A DNA stretch of 64,000 nt, from contig JADJWT010000001.1 of the NCBI GenBank assembly GCA_016716225.1, positions 2,118,501 through 2,182,500 on the forward strand, written 5' to 3'. This document shows positions 35,484 to 44,455 of the stretch, piece after piece. This stretch comes from Ignavibacteriota bacterium (lineage in GTDB: Bacteria; Bacteroidota; Ignavibacteria; Ignavibacteriales; Melioribacteraceae). The notes under the pieces were generated by a model that worked only from the letters and a program-made list of their open reading frames with translations, was not told where the DNA came from and searched no databases. A program made the position numbers and the translations under genes. Within the stretch, counting starts at the first letter, position 1. Each line of letters starts with the position of its first letter.

Positions 35484-36061
35484 TATTATTATTTTTGCTG
35501 ATCATTTCTCTTTTTCAGAATCAAACTGAAACATTAATTAAAAAAATTCAAGAAAAGTTTGAAATAACAAATAATTTAAAAGCAGAATTTGTTCAATCGG
35601 CAAATAATGTAAATGTAATGAATGGAAAATTTTATTTTTCACAAAAAAATAATTACAGAATTGAACTCGAAAAAAATACAATTATTTCAGATGGAAAAAC
35701 TATTTGGAATGTTGATAATTCTAAAAAGAAAGTAATAATTTCAAATGTTGAAGATGATCCTCTGGCTTTTTCCTTACGAGAATATATTTATGATTATCCA
35801 AAAGGATGTAAAGTAACGGAAGAAAAAATTGATGAAAATAATTTTATAATTTTTTTAGATGCAACCGATTCAAATTTTAATTTTAAGAATGCCAAGCTTT
35901 GGATAAATTCTGATTTTATTATTACAAAAATTTTAATTGAAGATTTCAACGGCGGTAATTTCGAATTCAGATTTTCAGAAATAAATATTAATACAAATTT
36001 GTCTCCATCAATTTTTAACTTTCAAGAAAATAAAGGATTGAAAATTATTGACCTCAGATAA
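35480..36061 (+). CDS. lolA: Outer-membrane lipoprotein carrier LolA-like protein
   Basis: LolA ferries lipoproteins across the periplasm. The 193-residue protein begins with a hydrophobic signal segment and then has the LolA opening LIKKIQEKFEITNNLKAEFVQ, followed by YRIELEKNTIISDGKTIWNVD, typical of the open-barrel fold. The hydrophobic pocket residues are consistent, but the family is divergent. ATGA overlap with ftsK shows coupling, an arrangement seen in many bacteria. Lipoproteins are encoded at 14734 and 38600. Confidence 0.85.
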   Translation: MILLFLLIISLFQNQTETLIKKIQEKFEITNNLKAEFVQSANNVNVMNGKFYFSQKNNYRIELEKNTIISDGKTIWNVDNSKKKVIISNVEDDPLAFSLREYIYDYPKGCKVTEEKIDENNFIIFLDATDSNFNFKNAKLWINSDFIITKILIEDFNGGNFEFRFSEININTNLSPSIFNFQENKGLKIIDLR

Positions 36062-37118
36062 TTCAATTTTTGCAAAACTCAAAAAAGTATTTAGTTATAC
36101 TTTTCCGGTTTTATTGATGTTTGTATTTCTTTACATGGCATTCAGTAATATAAATTTTGAAGAAGTTATTTCAATATTGTCAGATATTTCAATTCCATGG
36201 TTTTTACTTTATTTATTGGTTTGGGCAATGTCGCATATTGTTAGAGCCCACAGATGGAAAATTATAATTAAATCCGTAAAAGAAAATACATCTCTTCTCA
36301 ATTTGTTTGGTGCAGTAATGGTTGGATACGGAGTTAATTGTGTTGTCCCTAGATTAGGTGAACTTTATCGCGGATTATTTTTAGGAAGATGGGAAAATAT
36401 TTCTCGTTCTTCCATGGTTGGAACTATTGTTGTTGAAAGAGTAATTGATATTTTAGTCCTAGGTTTTTCTGTTTTAATTAGTGTTGCAATTTACTCGGGA
36501 AATCTTTATTCAGAAATCAGCTGGCTTAAATCAACAGTTTATGTTGGCTTTGCAGTTATTCTTGGTATTATTGTTTTCTTAATTTTATTAGTTCAATTCA
36601 AAGAAAAATTTTACAATGCAATTTTGCAATTCGTAGGAAAATTTTCTGTAAAAATTGCAAATGTTTTAGCAAAAGGCTTTCATTTACTTACTGATGGATT
36701 TGCAAGTTTAAAGGGAACAAAAAATTTCCTACTTGTAATTTTTCTATCCGCACTTATAATGTATCTTTACGGCTTAACGGCATATATTGCTTTTTATGCA
36801 ATTCACATGGATGAAATTCAAACTGTTAGTTATTCAATGGCTTGGATAGTTATGACTATAAGCGCATTTGGTGTAATAATTCCAACACCCGGCGCAACCG
36901 GTTCTTATCATTTAATTGTAATTTCCGTGTTAGTAACTTTATATAATTTTAATAGTGAAATCAGCGGAGCATTTGCGATATTAACTCACATAACTTCATA
37001 TATTTTATTTATTGTTTCTACAATAATTTTATCTTATGGAATAAATAAATTACAAGTGAAAAAAGGTTTACCGGTAGCAAATTTTTTAACAGTATTTAAA
37101 AGTAAAGAAAAATTATAA
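36048..37118 (+). CDS. Flippase-like membrane protein (UPF0104/LPG-synthase transmembrane domain)
   Basis: A 356-residue protein with about eight transmembrane helices. Segments such as RAHRWKIIIKS, GYGVNCVVPRLGELYRG, TIVVERVIDILVLG and IPTPGATGSYHLI are the conserved motifs of the AglD/MprF-like flippase-domain family. Members move lipids or lipid-linked sugars across the membrane or are of unknown role. It begins with a TTG 14 bases inside the lolA-like gene and shares its last base with the next gene, so all three are one transcript. Confidence 0.82.
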   Translation: MTSDNSIFAKLKKVFSYTFPVLLMFVFLYMAFSNINFEEVISILSDISIPWFLLYLLVWAMSHIVRAHRWKIIIKSVKENTSLLNLFGAVMVGYGVNCVVPRLGELYRGLFLGRWENISRSSMVGTIVVERVIDILVLGFSVLISVAIYSGNLYSEISWLKSTVYVGFAVILGIIVFLILLVQFKEKFYNAILQFVGKFSVKIANVLAKGFHLLTDGFASLKGTKNFLLVIFLSALIMYLYGLTAYIAFYAIHMDEIQTVSYSMAWIVMTISAFGVIIPTPGATGSYHLIVISVLVTLYNFNSEISGAFAILTHITSYILFIVSTIILSYGINKLQVKKGLPVANFLTVFKSKEKL

Positions 37119-37732
37119 TGAAAAAATCATTTTTAATTTTATTCTTCTTTTGTGTAAGTAATTTTTTTGCACAATATGAAATTGGTGGCGGTATGGGACT
37201 TTCATACTTTAATGCACCCGATCTTGTAAATTATATTGAAACAAATTTTTCAAATGATGAAGTTCCTTCTTTTTCATCTTCTGCAGATTTCTTTCTCCAA
37301 TTTAATTATAATATAACAACTTTATATCAATTGAGTTTAGAATATAATTATAACATTTATTCTTACAATTCTGATTTTAGTGTTGGCTTTTATGATTTTG
37401 AAATAAATCAACATAAACCTTCCTTAATTGGATATTATTTGTTAAGAGGAGAAGGTTATAAATTTAAATTCGGCGGAGGTTTTGGATTAAGAATTGCTCA
37501 AGCTCAAGAAAAAATAGGTAGTTATGGAAGCTCGAGCATTTATAAAACTACCGGTTTTGGATTTATTGGTAAAGCACAAGGTGATACGAAAATAGGAAGC
37601 GATTTTTATGCATTAATTTCCGGTGAAATTATTTATGATTTAACCGGTGAAATAACAACTGTAACTAATAATAAAATTGATTTAAGTTCCTTTGGCATTG
37701 GAATTAAACTTGGCGTAATTTATTACTTTTAG
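37118..37732 (+). CDS. Putative outer-membrane beta-barrel protein
   Basis: A 204-residue protein with a Sec signal peptide (cleavage near FFAQ at about 18-19), then repeated amphipathic strands with glycine-rich turns (EIGGGMGLSYF, KFKFGGGFGLRIA) and a terminal phenylalanine. This is the pattern of a small OMP-b-brl-type barrel. No precise family. It sits between a membrane flippase-like gene and uppP, in a run of envelope genes. Confidence 0.7.
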   Translation: MKKSFLILFFFCVSNFFAQYEIGGGMGLSYFNAPDLVNYIETNFSNDEVPSFSSSADFFLQFNYNITTLYQLSLEYNYNIYSYNSDFSVGFYDFEINQHKPSLIGYYLLRGEGYKFKFGGGFGLRIAQAQEKIGSYGSSSIYKTTGFGFIGKAQGDTKIGSDFYALISGEIIYDLTGEITTVTNNKIDLSSFGIGIKLGVIYYF

Positions 37733-37741
37733 GAAAATTAA

Positions 37742-38590
37742 GTGAATATTATAGAAGCAATTATTTTAGGTATAATTCAAGGTTTAACAGAATTTTTACC
37801 AATTAGCAGCACCGGTCATCTAACCGTTGCTGGAAAATTAATGGGACTAATTTCTGAAGAACATCCGGAACAGTGGACATCATTTATTGCTGTAATTCAA
37901 TTAGGGACATTAGTTGCAATATTAATTTATTTCTGGAATGATTTGTGGAAAATTACAATTGAATTTCTTAATGAAAATTTGTTGAAAAGAAAAAGTTTCG
38001 GAAAGCAATCAGAAAATTCTAAAATGGGTTGGTATATAATTTGGGGTTCAATTCCGGTTGTTTTAATCGGAATGGGATTTAAAGATGTTATTGAAGGGGC
38101 ACTTACAAAAAATTTATATGTAATTTCAATAAGTTTAATTGTGTTGGGAATTATTCTTTCAATTGCTGAAAAATTTGGAAAATTTAAAAAAGAGCTAAAA
38201 GATATAAAATGGTATGATGCATTAATTGTAGGATTTGCACAATCACTAGCATTAATTCCTGGTTCATCAAGATCTGGTACAACTCTTACTGCTGGAATAT
38301 TTTTAGGATTTAAAAGAGAAACCGCTGCAAGATTTTCTTTTCTTCTAAGCGTGCCAGCAATTTTAGGAAGCGGTTTGCTTCAGCTTTATGAAGCTTTAGA
38401 ATATATTGATGGTTCCGGAATTGTAACTTTAGTTGTTGCAACAATTGCATCGGCAATTAGCGGATATCTAACAATAGAATTTCTGCTGAAATTTCTTAAG
38501 AAAAATTCAACAATGGTTTTCGTTATTTATAGAATTGTTATTGGAACTATAATAATCTTTATGATTTTTAATAATCTTATAAATCCATAA
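37742..38590 (+). CDS. uppP: Undecaprenyl-diphosphatase (BacA/UppP)
   Basis: UppP recycles the lipid carrier for peptidoglycan and polysaccharide synthesis, and its over-expression gives bacitracin resistance in other bacteria. The 282-residue protein has about eight transmembrane helices and the two catalytic motifs: GLTEFLPISSTGHL near residue 14 and PGSSRSGTT near residue 173. It starts with GTG at 37742 because MNIIEAIILGIIQGLTEF is the family's fixed N-terminus. Confidence 0.95.
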   Translation: MNIIEAIILGIIQGLTEFLPISSTGHLTVAGKLMGLISEEHPEQWTSFIAVIQLGTLVAILIYFWNDLWKITIEFLNENLLKRKSFGKQSENSKMGWYIIWGSIPVVLIGMGFKDVIEGALTKNLYVISISLIVLGIILSIAEKFGKFKKELKDIKWYDALIVGFAQSLALIPGSSRSGTTLTAGIFLGFKRETAARFSFLLSVPAILGSGLLQLYEALEYIDGSGIVTLVVATIASAISGYLTIEFLLKFLKKNSTMVFVIYRIVIGTIIIFMIFNNLINP

Positions 38591-38599
38591 GGGGGAAAA

Positions 38600-39226
38600 A
38601 TGAAATATTTTGGAATATTTTTTTTAATTTCAATAGTATTCATTAGTTGTAACGAAAAACAATCATTAACAAAAGATGAAAATTTAAAACAAAATCCATA
38701 TGAGGTAAAAGTGAAAGAACTAATGACTTTAAATCCAAACGAAATGTTAGTTGCAAAATTTAATACAAGTATGGGAGATTTTGAAATAGAATTGTTTGCA
38801 GATAAAACTCCTAAAACCGTTGAAAATTTTGTGGGATTAGCAATTAAAGATTATTATAATGGAATAAAATTTCATAGAGTAATTGATAATTTTATGATTC
38901 AAGGGGGAGATCCAACCGGAACCGGCTCCGGCGGTGATAGTTTTTGGGGAGGATCTTTTGCAGATGAATTTCATAAAGATTTAAAACATACCGGACCTGG
39001 AATTTTATCAATGGCAAATGCCGGACCAAATACTAATGGAAGCCAGTTTTTTATTACGCTTGTCCCAACTCCTTGGCTCGATGGAAAACATTCGGTTTTT
39101 GGAAAAGTTGTTTCCGGACTTGAGGTCGTTCAAAATATTGGAAAAGTTGCAACATCCAAACCTTTTGATAAACCGTTAAAAGATGTTGTGATGAACAAAG
39201 TATCAATTGAAAAAAAATCCAAATAA
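38600..39226 (+). CDS. Cyclophilin-type peptidyl-prolyl isomerase, lipoprotein
   Basis: A 208-residue secreted lipoprotein: the lipobox FISC gives Cys17 as the acylation site. The cyclophilin domain (about 45-205) has FHRVIDNFMIQGGDPTGTG with the catalytic arginine, GPGILSMANAGPNTNGSQFF and LDGKHSVFGKV, complete in all active-site motifs. It folds proteins in the periplasm or at the outer membrane. AGGGGGAA before the ATG is a strong ribosome site. Confidence 0.92.
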   Translation: MKYFGIFFLISIVFISCNEKQSLTKDENLKQNPYEVKVKELMTLNPNEMLVAKFNTSMGDFEIELFADKTPKTVENFVGLAIKDYYNGIKFHRVIDNFMIQGGDPTGTGSGGDSFWGGSFADEFHKDLKHTGPGILSMANAGPNTNGSQFFITLVPTPWLDGKHSVFGKVVSGLEVVQNIGKVATSKPFDKPLKDVVMNKVSIEKKSK

Positions 39227-39232
39227 ATTTTT

Positions 39233-39332
39233 TGAGTTCATCTAAAAATAATTTATATACTTAAATTGAATAAAGTTTATAAAGCAAAATAAAATTTTCG
39301 TAAATGCAAAAAGTTAATTTTAGATGAACTCA
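39233..39332. repeat. 15-base perfect inverted repeat flanking 70 bases (MITE-like or RNA hairpin)
   Basis: TGAGTTCATCTAAAA at 39233-39247 is the exact complement of TTTTAGATGAACTCA at 39318-39332, and pairing continues after one mismatch. The element fills almost the whole 117-base gap between the cyclophilin and holA genes. No target duplication was clear. It could be a miniature element or a structured transcript end. Confidence 0.7.
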
Positions 39333-39343
39333 TTCTCAAAATA

Positions 39344-40363
39344 ATGTATAGAAATAAAGAAAATACGGCTTCTATATATTCGCTAATATCCGAATTACCA
39401 AAATCAGATTTGAAACCGATTTATTTCTTTTTTGGTGAAGATCATTTTACAATTAATAATGCAATAAAAGTTATTGAACAAAAAGCTTCGCAATTTATTT
39501 CAAGTGATTTTGATAAAGAAATTATTGATATAGAAAAAAAAGATTCAATAACAAATTTGGTTGATCTTGCATTAACTTTTCCGTTTGGTTCTGGGAAAAA
39601 ATTATTAATTGTTAAAAATTTTGAAAATTTTGCAAACAAAAAACAAATCAATTCTTACATTATAAATCCGGCTGAAAGTACAATTCTTGTAATTGCAAAT
39701 TATGGAGCAATTTCAAATTTAAATTCAGAACCATATAAAATTCTTTCAGAGAAAAATTATCTTTTTGAAGCAAAAGAATTAAAAGGTGCAGATTTAGAAA
39801 ATTGGGTAAAAAGAAGATGTTCGCAGCTTGAAATTGAAGTTACTTCAGAAAATATTAAAATGTTGATTGAAATTATCGGCGAAGATAAATCACTGTTAGA
39901 AATGCAATTTCAAAAGTTAAAAAGTTTTTTAAATGATAAAAAAGAAATTACTGCTGAAGAAATTAAAAGTTTATCTTCTGCAACAAAAGAATACACAATT
40001 TTTGATTTGCTAAATTCCATTGGAAAGGGAAATAAAAGCAATTCTTTAAAAGTATTGTTTAATCTACTTGAAACCGGTAAAGATTTAATTTTTGTAATTT
40101 CAATGCTTACAAAATATTTCATGGTAATTTCTCAATCATTTGAGTTAAAGCAGCGCGGATTAAATGATGCAGAAGCATCTCAAGCAATTGGAGTTTCAAA
40201 ATATTATTATATTAATTGTAAAAATGCTTCGTATTTTAATAATGAGAAAAAAGTTCAAAAAGCTTTCATTGCACTTTTTAATGCAGATTTTACGTTAAAA
40301 ACATCCGGAATTGAAGAAAAAACTTTAGCAACAATTTTATTAACAGAAATTTTTGAAGAATAG
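39344..40363 (+). CDS. holA: DNA polymerase III delta subunit
   Basis: HolA loads the sliding clamp with the delta-prime and tau/gamma subunits. The 339-residue protein has the expected opening LKPIYFFFGEDHFTINNAI at about 23-41 (the degenerate ATPase domain), TFPFGSGKKLLIV and, in the second half, ELKGADLENWVKRRCSQ and YTIFDLLNSIGKGN. It is divergent but the order and length fit. The start was placed at the ATG 39344, twelve bases after the inverted repeat. Confidence 0.88.
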   Translation: MYRNKENTASIYSLISELPKSDLKPIYFFFGEDHFTINNAIKVIEQKASQFISSDFDKEIIDIEKKDSITNLVDLALTFPFGSGKKLLIVKNFENFANKKQINSYIINPAESTILVIANYGAISNLNSEPYKILSEKNYLFEAKELKGADLENWVKRRCSQLEIEVTSENIKMLIEIIGEDKSLLEMQFQKLKSFLNDKKEITAEEIKSLSSATKEYTIFDLLNSIGKGNKSNSLKVLFNLLETGKDLIFVISMLTKYFMVISQSFELKQRGLNDAEASQAIGVSKYYYINCKNASYFNNEKKVQKAFIALFNADFTLKTSGIEEKTLATILLTEIFEE

Positions 40364-40392
40364 AATTATTTGAATAGAATTACGTAATTTTT

Positions 40393-40420
40393 GAAACATT
40401 TTTTTAAACTAAAAGTATAA
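40393..40420 (+). promoter_or_regulatory. Possible ECF-type promoter before the sigma-factor gene
   Basis: GAAAC at 40393-40397 and GTATAA at 40415-40420 are separated by 17 bases, similar to ECF sigma promoters that often drive their own gene. The predicted start point would fall on the TTG start codon itself, which weakens the call. Confidence 0.2.
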
Positions 40421-40426
40421 AGATCA

Positions 40427-41011
40427 TTGGATAGAAAACTAAACGATTTAACTGACGAAGAATTAATCCAAGAATTTCAAGAAAATAATACTCTTGAAGC
40501 TTATGAAATTTTGGTTAACAGATTTAAAGATCCGTTAACAAATTATGTTTATCGTTTTTTAGGCGATAAAGATCTTTGTACCGATATTGTTCAAGATACG
40601 ATGATTAAGTTTTATTTGCATAAAGATTCATATAAATCTTTTGCAAAATTCTCAACTTGGATTTACACAATTGCCGGAAATTTAGCGCGCAATGAATTGA
40701 AAAGACGAAAAAGACGAATGATTTTTTCTCTGGATAATGATGATGATGAAAAGAAAATTCAAGTAGAAGATACTTCTTTTGTTTCGCCGGAGCGAGCAAC
40801 AGATAGCGAAATGAAAGGTGAAATTATTCAGAAAGCATTGTTAAAAGTTAAACCGGTTTATAGAGAAGTTGTAATTTTAAGAGATATTGATGGTTTATCT
40901 TACGAAGAAATTGCTGAAATTACGGATTTGTCAATCGGAACAGTAAAATCTAGAATAAATAGAGGAAGAAGACATCTTCAAGAATTATTAAAAAATATTT
41001 ACAGTGGGTAA
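40427..41011 (+). CDS. ECF-type RNA polymerase sigma factor
   Basis: A 194-residue sigma-70 family protein with the two regions that define ECF factors: region 2 (about residues 22-90; LVNRFKDPLTNYVYRFLGD, IVQDTMIKFY, FSTWIYTIAGNLARNELKR) and region 4 (about 130-188; KPVYREVVILRDIDGLSYEE, IAEITDLSIGTVKSRI, NRGRRHLQELL) with the helix-turn-helix. The TTG start is required; no ATG precedes region 2. It is followed three bases later by a membrane protein that is probably its anti-sigma factor, so it likely answers an envelope signal. Confidence 0.92.
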   Translation: MDRKLNDLTDEELIQEFQENNTLEAYEILVNRFKDPLTNYVYRFLGDKDLCTDIVQDTMIKFYLHKDSYKSFAKFSTWIYTIAGNLARNELKRRKRRMIFSLDNDDDEKKIQVEDTSFVSPERATDSEMKGEIIQKALLKVKPVYREVVILRDIDGLSYEEIAEITDLSIGTVKSRINRGRRHLQELLKNIYSG

Positions 41012-41014
41012 TTT

Positions 41015-41704
41015 ATGGAGCAAAAATTCTACAATTCTAATGATGAGCAATATAAACATGTAATTAATTTGTTAAGGGAACTTCCTAAAGTTAAAGCGGA
41101 AAATAATTTTGAATATAATCTAAAAGTAAAAATTCAGAATAAAAATTTTGCCTTAAAGACAGAAAAAAAATATTCGTTTTTTCCATGGAAAGTTTTAATT
41201 CCGGTTGGAAGTTTTGCAACTGCAGCAATTGTAATCTCATTATTTTTTCTAAATACAGATCCAGAAAATTTTGAAAACCCGTTTCAGATTTCTCCTAAAC
41301 TCAGAACAGAGATTTCTGGAAGTTTGTTGAATTCAAAAAATCTTACTGCAAATAGTGAAATCAATCAAAATGATGTAATAATTAAGAAAAAAAGAGAAAT
41401 TGCTCAAAATAGTAAAAATTCTAATTTACAAAACAAAGAAAAAGAAAATCAAATAATTACCGAAAACAATAATAGTACAAAATTTCCGTTTAGTAATTAT
41501 AAATCAACCAATTTGGACCAAGCTTTGCAAAATGAAAATAAATCAACAAATATTGATAGAAGAGCAACTTTAGCAAGTAGAAATAATTCTCCGTTTTTTA
41601 ACGGATTTTATATGCGAGAAGAAGTTGATAAAAAGTATGTTGAAACTTTAAAAGCTAAACTTGATTCATTAAAAAGAGAAATGTACAAACAAAAAGAAAG
41701 ATAA
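41015..41704 (+). CDS. Probable anti-sigma factor, single-pass membrane protein
   Basis: A 229-residue protein. About 55 cytoplasmic residues are followed by one transmembrane helix (58-79) and a periplasmic part rich in Asn, Lys and Ser, ending in a coiled-coil-like segment KKYVETLKAKLDSLKREMY. It has the topology of a membrane anti-sigma factor and lies three bases after the ECF gene, but no zinc-binding HXXXCXXC motif is visible. The role is inferred from context. Confidence 0.6.
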   Translation: MEQKFYNSNDEQYKHVINLLRELPKVKAENNFEYNLKVKIQNKNFALKTEKKYSFFPWKVLIPVGSFATAAIVISLFFLNTDPENFENPFQISPKLRTEISGSLLNSKNLTANSEINQNDVIIKKKREIAQNSKNSNLQNKEKENQIITENNNSTKFPFSNYKSTNLDQALQNENKSTNIDRRATLASRNNSPFFNGFYMREEVDKKYVETLKAKLDSLKREMYKQKER

Positions 41705-41770
41705 ATTAAGAATATTGAATTTTACTGAAAGATTTAATATTTTTATGGGCTAAAATTTATCGGGTTCAAA

Positions 41771-41974
41771 ATGAAAAAAAATATTCATCCAAATTATCAA
41801 AATTGTGAAGTAACTTGTGTTTGCGGAAATACTTTTACAACAAAATCAACTGTTGATCATATAAAATTAGAAATTTGCTCTGATTGTCATCCATTTTTTA
41901 CCGGAAAACAAAAATTGTTAGATTCAACTGGTAGAGTTGACAGATTCAATAAAAAATACGGTTTAAAAAAATAA
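41771..41974 (+). CDS. rpmE: Large-subunit ribosomal protein L31 (zinc-binding form)
   Basis: A 67-residue protein with C16, C18, C36 and C39 as the zinc site (TCVCGNTF and ICSDCHPFFTGKQ), so this is the C+ form used when zinc is sufficient. The GRVDRFNKKYGLKK end is standard. It stands alone with its own strong terminator 3 bases after the stop. Confidence 0.97.
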   Translation: MKKNIHPNYQNCEVTCVCGNTFTTKSTVDHIKLEICSDCHPFFTGKQKLLDSTGRVDRFNKKYGLKK

Positions 41975-41977
41975 TTT

Positions 41978-42030
41978 AAAGCTTTCAAAAAAATAAGCAC
42001 ACAAAATTGTTTATTTTATGAAAGCTTTTT
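41978..42030 (+). terminator. Long-stem terminator after rpmE
   Basis: AAAGCTTTCA at 41978-41987 pairs with TGAAAGCTTT at 42019-42028, with further A/T pairing toward the loop, and T residues follow. It ends the rpmE transcript. Confidence 0.8.
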
Positions 42031-42115
42031 CATTTCTTAAAATCTAAAATTCTTTATTTTCTTTTCTTTTTGTTAAATTTAACGCACATTTAATAAATTA
42101 ATTATTTGAACTTTT

Positions 42116-43480
42116 ATGCAACAAGTCGTAATTGGTTCTGAAACAAATCTATATTCCGGTGTTAGAGGAATTGCAGTTAAACTGCTTAATAGGGTTGATA
42201 GAACCGACGCCTATTTAGAAAAATTATTAGATATTGAAATAAAAAATTCGGAATTATCCGGCAAAGATAAAGCGTTATTATTTGAAATTGTGCATGGTGT
42301 AATAAGATGGCTTGGGAGAATTGACTGGATTTTAAATGGATTTTACAAAGGTCAATTTTCTAAGTGCATTCCGAATGTAAAAAATTCAATGCGTGTTGCA
42401 CTTTATCAAATATTGTTTTTGGATAAAGTTCCCGAGCATGCCGCGGTAAATGAATCAGTAGAGTTTGTAAAAAAACTTCAAGGTGAAAAATCTGCAAATC
42501 TTACAAACGCAGTTCTACGAAATATTATTAGAAGTAAAGATTCAATAAGATATCCAAATAAAGAAGAAGATATTGTTGGATATTACGCTGCTTATTATTC
42601 GCATCCAACTTGGATGGTAAAAAGATGGATTAAAAGATTTGGAGAAGAAGAAACAAAAAATTTGTTAATCGCAAACAACAACCGACCAAAACATACACTT
42701 CGTGTAAATTTGCTTAAAACAAATATTGAAGAATTAAAAACATTATTAGATTCTGTTGATCTCAAATATAAAAACGGGAAATATTTAGATGAATATCTTG
42801 AATTAACTACACTTACAAATATTACAAGCTGGGAATATTTTCAAAAAGGATATTTTACAATTCAAGATGAAAGTACCGGATTTGCATGCAAAGCACTTGA
42901 TGTAAAACCGGAAATGAAAGTTCTCGATCTTTGTGCCGCTCCCGGTGGTAAAACTGCATTTTTAGCTGACGAAATGAAAAATCAAGGAGAAATTGTTGCT
43001 GTTGATAAATTTGAAAATCGCTTAGATATTCTAAAGAAAAATATTGAAAGATTGGGAATTAGTAATGTTAGAACAGTTGTAAAAGATTCTTTAAATTTTA
43101 ATGAGAATGATTTTGATAGAGTTCTTGCAGATGTTCCATGTAGTGGAATTGGAACTTTAACAAAAAAGCCGGATATAAAATGGAAAAAAGATTTTGGTGA
43201 TATTCGAAAGCTTAATGATATTCAAATTAAATTATTAGAAAAAGCAGCAATGTCTGTAAAAGTTGGTGGAATTTTAGTTTACAGCACTTGCACAACAGAA
43301 CCCGAAGAAAATATAGAAATTGTAAATAAATTTTTGGCATCAAATATAAATTTTGAGTTGGTAAATTTAAATGGAACTTTCAATCCGGAAGTTATTGATG
43401 AAAACGGATGTGTACAAACTTTGCCAAGTAAAAATAATATGGATGGAGCGTTTGTAGCAAAAATTATAAGGAAATTCTGA
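42116..43480 (+). CDS. rsmB: 16S rRNA (cytosine-967-C5) methyltransferase RsmB
   Basis: RsmB makes m5C967 in 16S rRNA. The 454-residue protein has the N-terminal NusB-like helical domain (about 15-155), then the Rossmann domain with LDLCAAPGGKTAFLADEM, the SAM acidic residue in VAVDKFENRL, and both catalytic cysteines: C342 in DVPCSGIG and C392 in YSTCTTEP. All are intact. It starts at ATG 42116 and is the first gene of a new run after the rpmE terminator. Confidence 0.94.
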   Translation: MQQVVIGSETNLYSGVRGIAVKLLNRVDRTDAYLEKLLDIEIKNSELSGKDKALLFEIVHGVIRWLGRIDWILNGFYKGQFSKCIPNVKNSMRVALYQILFLDKVPEHAAVNESVEFVKKLQGEKSANLTNAVLRNIIRSKDSIRYPNKEEDIVGYYAAYYSHPTWMVKRWIKRFGEEETKNLLIANNNRPKHTLRVNLLKTNIEELKTLLDSVDLKYKNGKYLDEYLELTTLTNITSWEYFQKGYFTIQDESTGFACKALDVKPEMKVLDLCAAPGGKTAFLADEMKNQGEIVAVDKFENRLDILKKNIERLGISNVRTVVKDSLNFNENDFDRVLADVPCSGIGTLTKKPDIKWKKDFGDIRKLNDIQIKLLEKAAMSVKVGGILVYSTCTTEPEENIEIVNKFLASNINFELVNLNGTFNPEVIDENGCVQTLPSKNNMDGAFVAKIIRKF

Positions 43481-43492
43481 TAGGGGGAAAAA

Positions 43493-44455
43493 ATGAATGA
43501 AATGTTGAAAAAATTTTCGGAGCAATTAAAGAAAAAACGTGAAGAAAAGAAAATTTCCATTGATCAAATTCATTCAAAAACCAGAATTGATAAGAAATTT
43601 ATTGAAGCAATTGAAGAAGGCAATTTTTCAATAATGCCGGAATTTTACATGAAAGCATTTTTAAGAGAATATTGCGGAGCAGTTAATCTAAATACGGATG
43701 AAATTGTTTCCAAATTTGAGCTTGCAAAACAAGGTTTGAATTTTGAACCAAGTGAAACAAATGAAAATGCAAATGATGAAAATGAAAAAACAAAAGAATC
43801 CAAATTACCAAAGAAAAAAAATGTTAAAACTCCAGAAATAATAAAAGATGTAAATCCTCCCAGCATTGAAAATTTTAAACAGCCACAAGTTTCAAAACAT
43901 ATAGAAAAAAATTATCCAGTTTATTATTCTCTACTTGCAATAGTTTTAATGTTAATAATATTTGTGGTGTATAATACATTTTTACGCGATAAAGAAAATT
44001 CATTTATTACCGAAAAACCGTTTGAGGAAACTTTACCGCAGAAAGTAGTAATTGATACACTTTCTTCAGATACTTCATTTGTAAAAACAGATAGTTTAAA
44101 TTCAACAATAAAGGATACTGTTAATCAAATTGATGAAGAAATCTTAAACTCGCAAATTGTTCAACCTCAAAAAAATGGACTTGAACTAAAAATTGTTTGT
44201 GATGATAAAGCTTGGATACGCGCAGTTATTGATGAAAAAGATAATAATGAATTTACTATAACTTCCGGCATGACAAGAGTTTTCAATGCGCAAGAACAAT
44301 TTTTATTGCATATAGGAAATTCCGGTTCAGTGAAATTATTTTTAAATAGTAAAGAATTAGCTTTTAATAAAGCAGTTGGAAGAGCAAGAAAATTAATAAT
44401 CACAAAAAATGGAATTGAATATTTATCATTGAAGAAAGCAGTTACAAATGAGTAA
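43493..44455 (+). CDS. rodZ: RodZ-like cell-shape protein
   Basis: RodZ links MreB filaments to the cell wall machinery. The 320-residue protein has an N-terminal helix-turn-helix (1-75; EKKISIDQIHSKTRIDKKFI, IMPEFYMKAFLREYCGA), a charged linker, one transmembrane helix (144-164) and a periplasmic beta domain of the DUF4115 type (about 230-310; KAWIRAVIDEKDN, SGSVKLFLNSKEL). A strong GGGGG site lies six bases upstream. No mreB is in the window. It overlaps ligA by eight bases. Confidence 0.88.
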   Translation: MNEMLKKFSEQLKKKREEKKISIDQIHSKTRIDKKFIEAIEEGNFSIMPEFYMKAFLREYCGAVNLNTDEIVSKFELAKQGLNFEPSETNENANDENEKTKESKLPKKKNVKTPEIIKDVNPPSIENFKQPQVSKHIEKNYPVYYSLLAIVLMLIIFVVYNTFLRDKENSFITEKPFEETLPQKVVIDTLSSDTSFVKTDSLNSTIKDTVNQIDEEILNSQIVQPQKNGLELKIVCDDKAWIRAVIDEKDNNEFTITSGMTRVFNAQEQFLLHIGNSGSVKLFLNSKELAFNKAVGRARKLIITKNGIEYLSLKKAVTNE

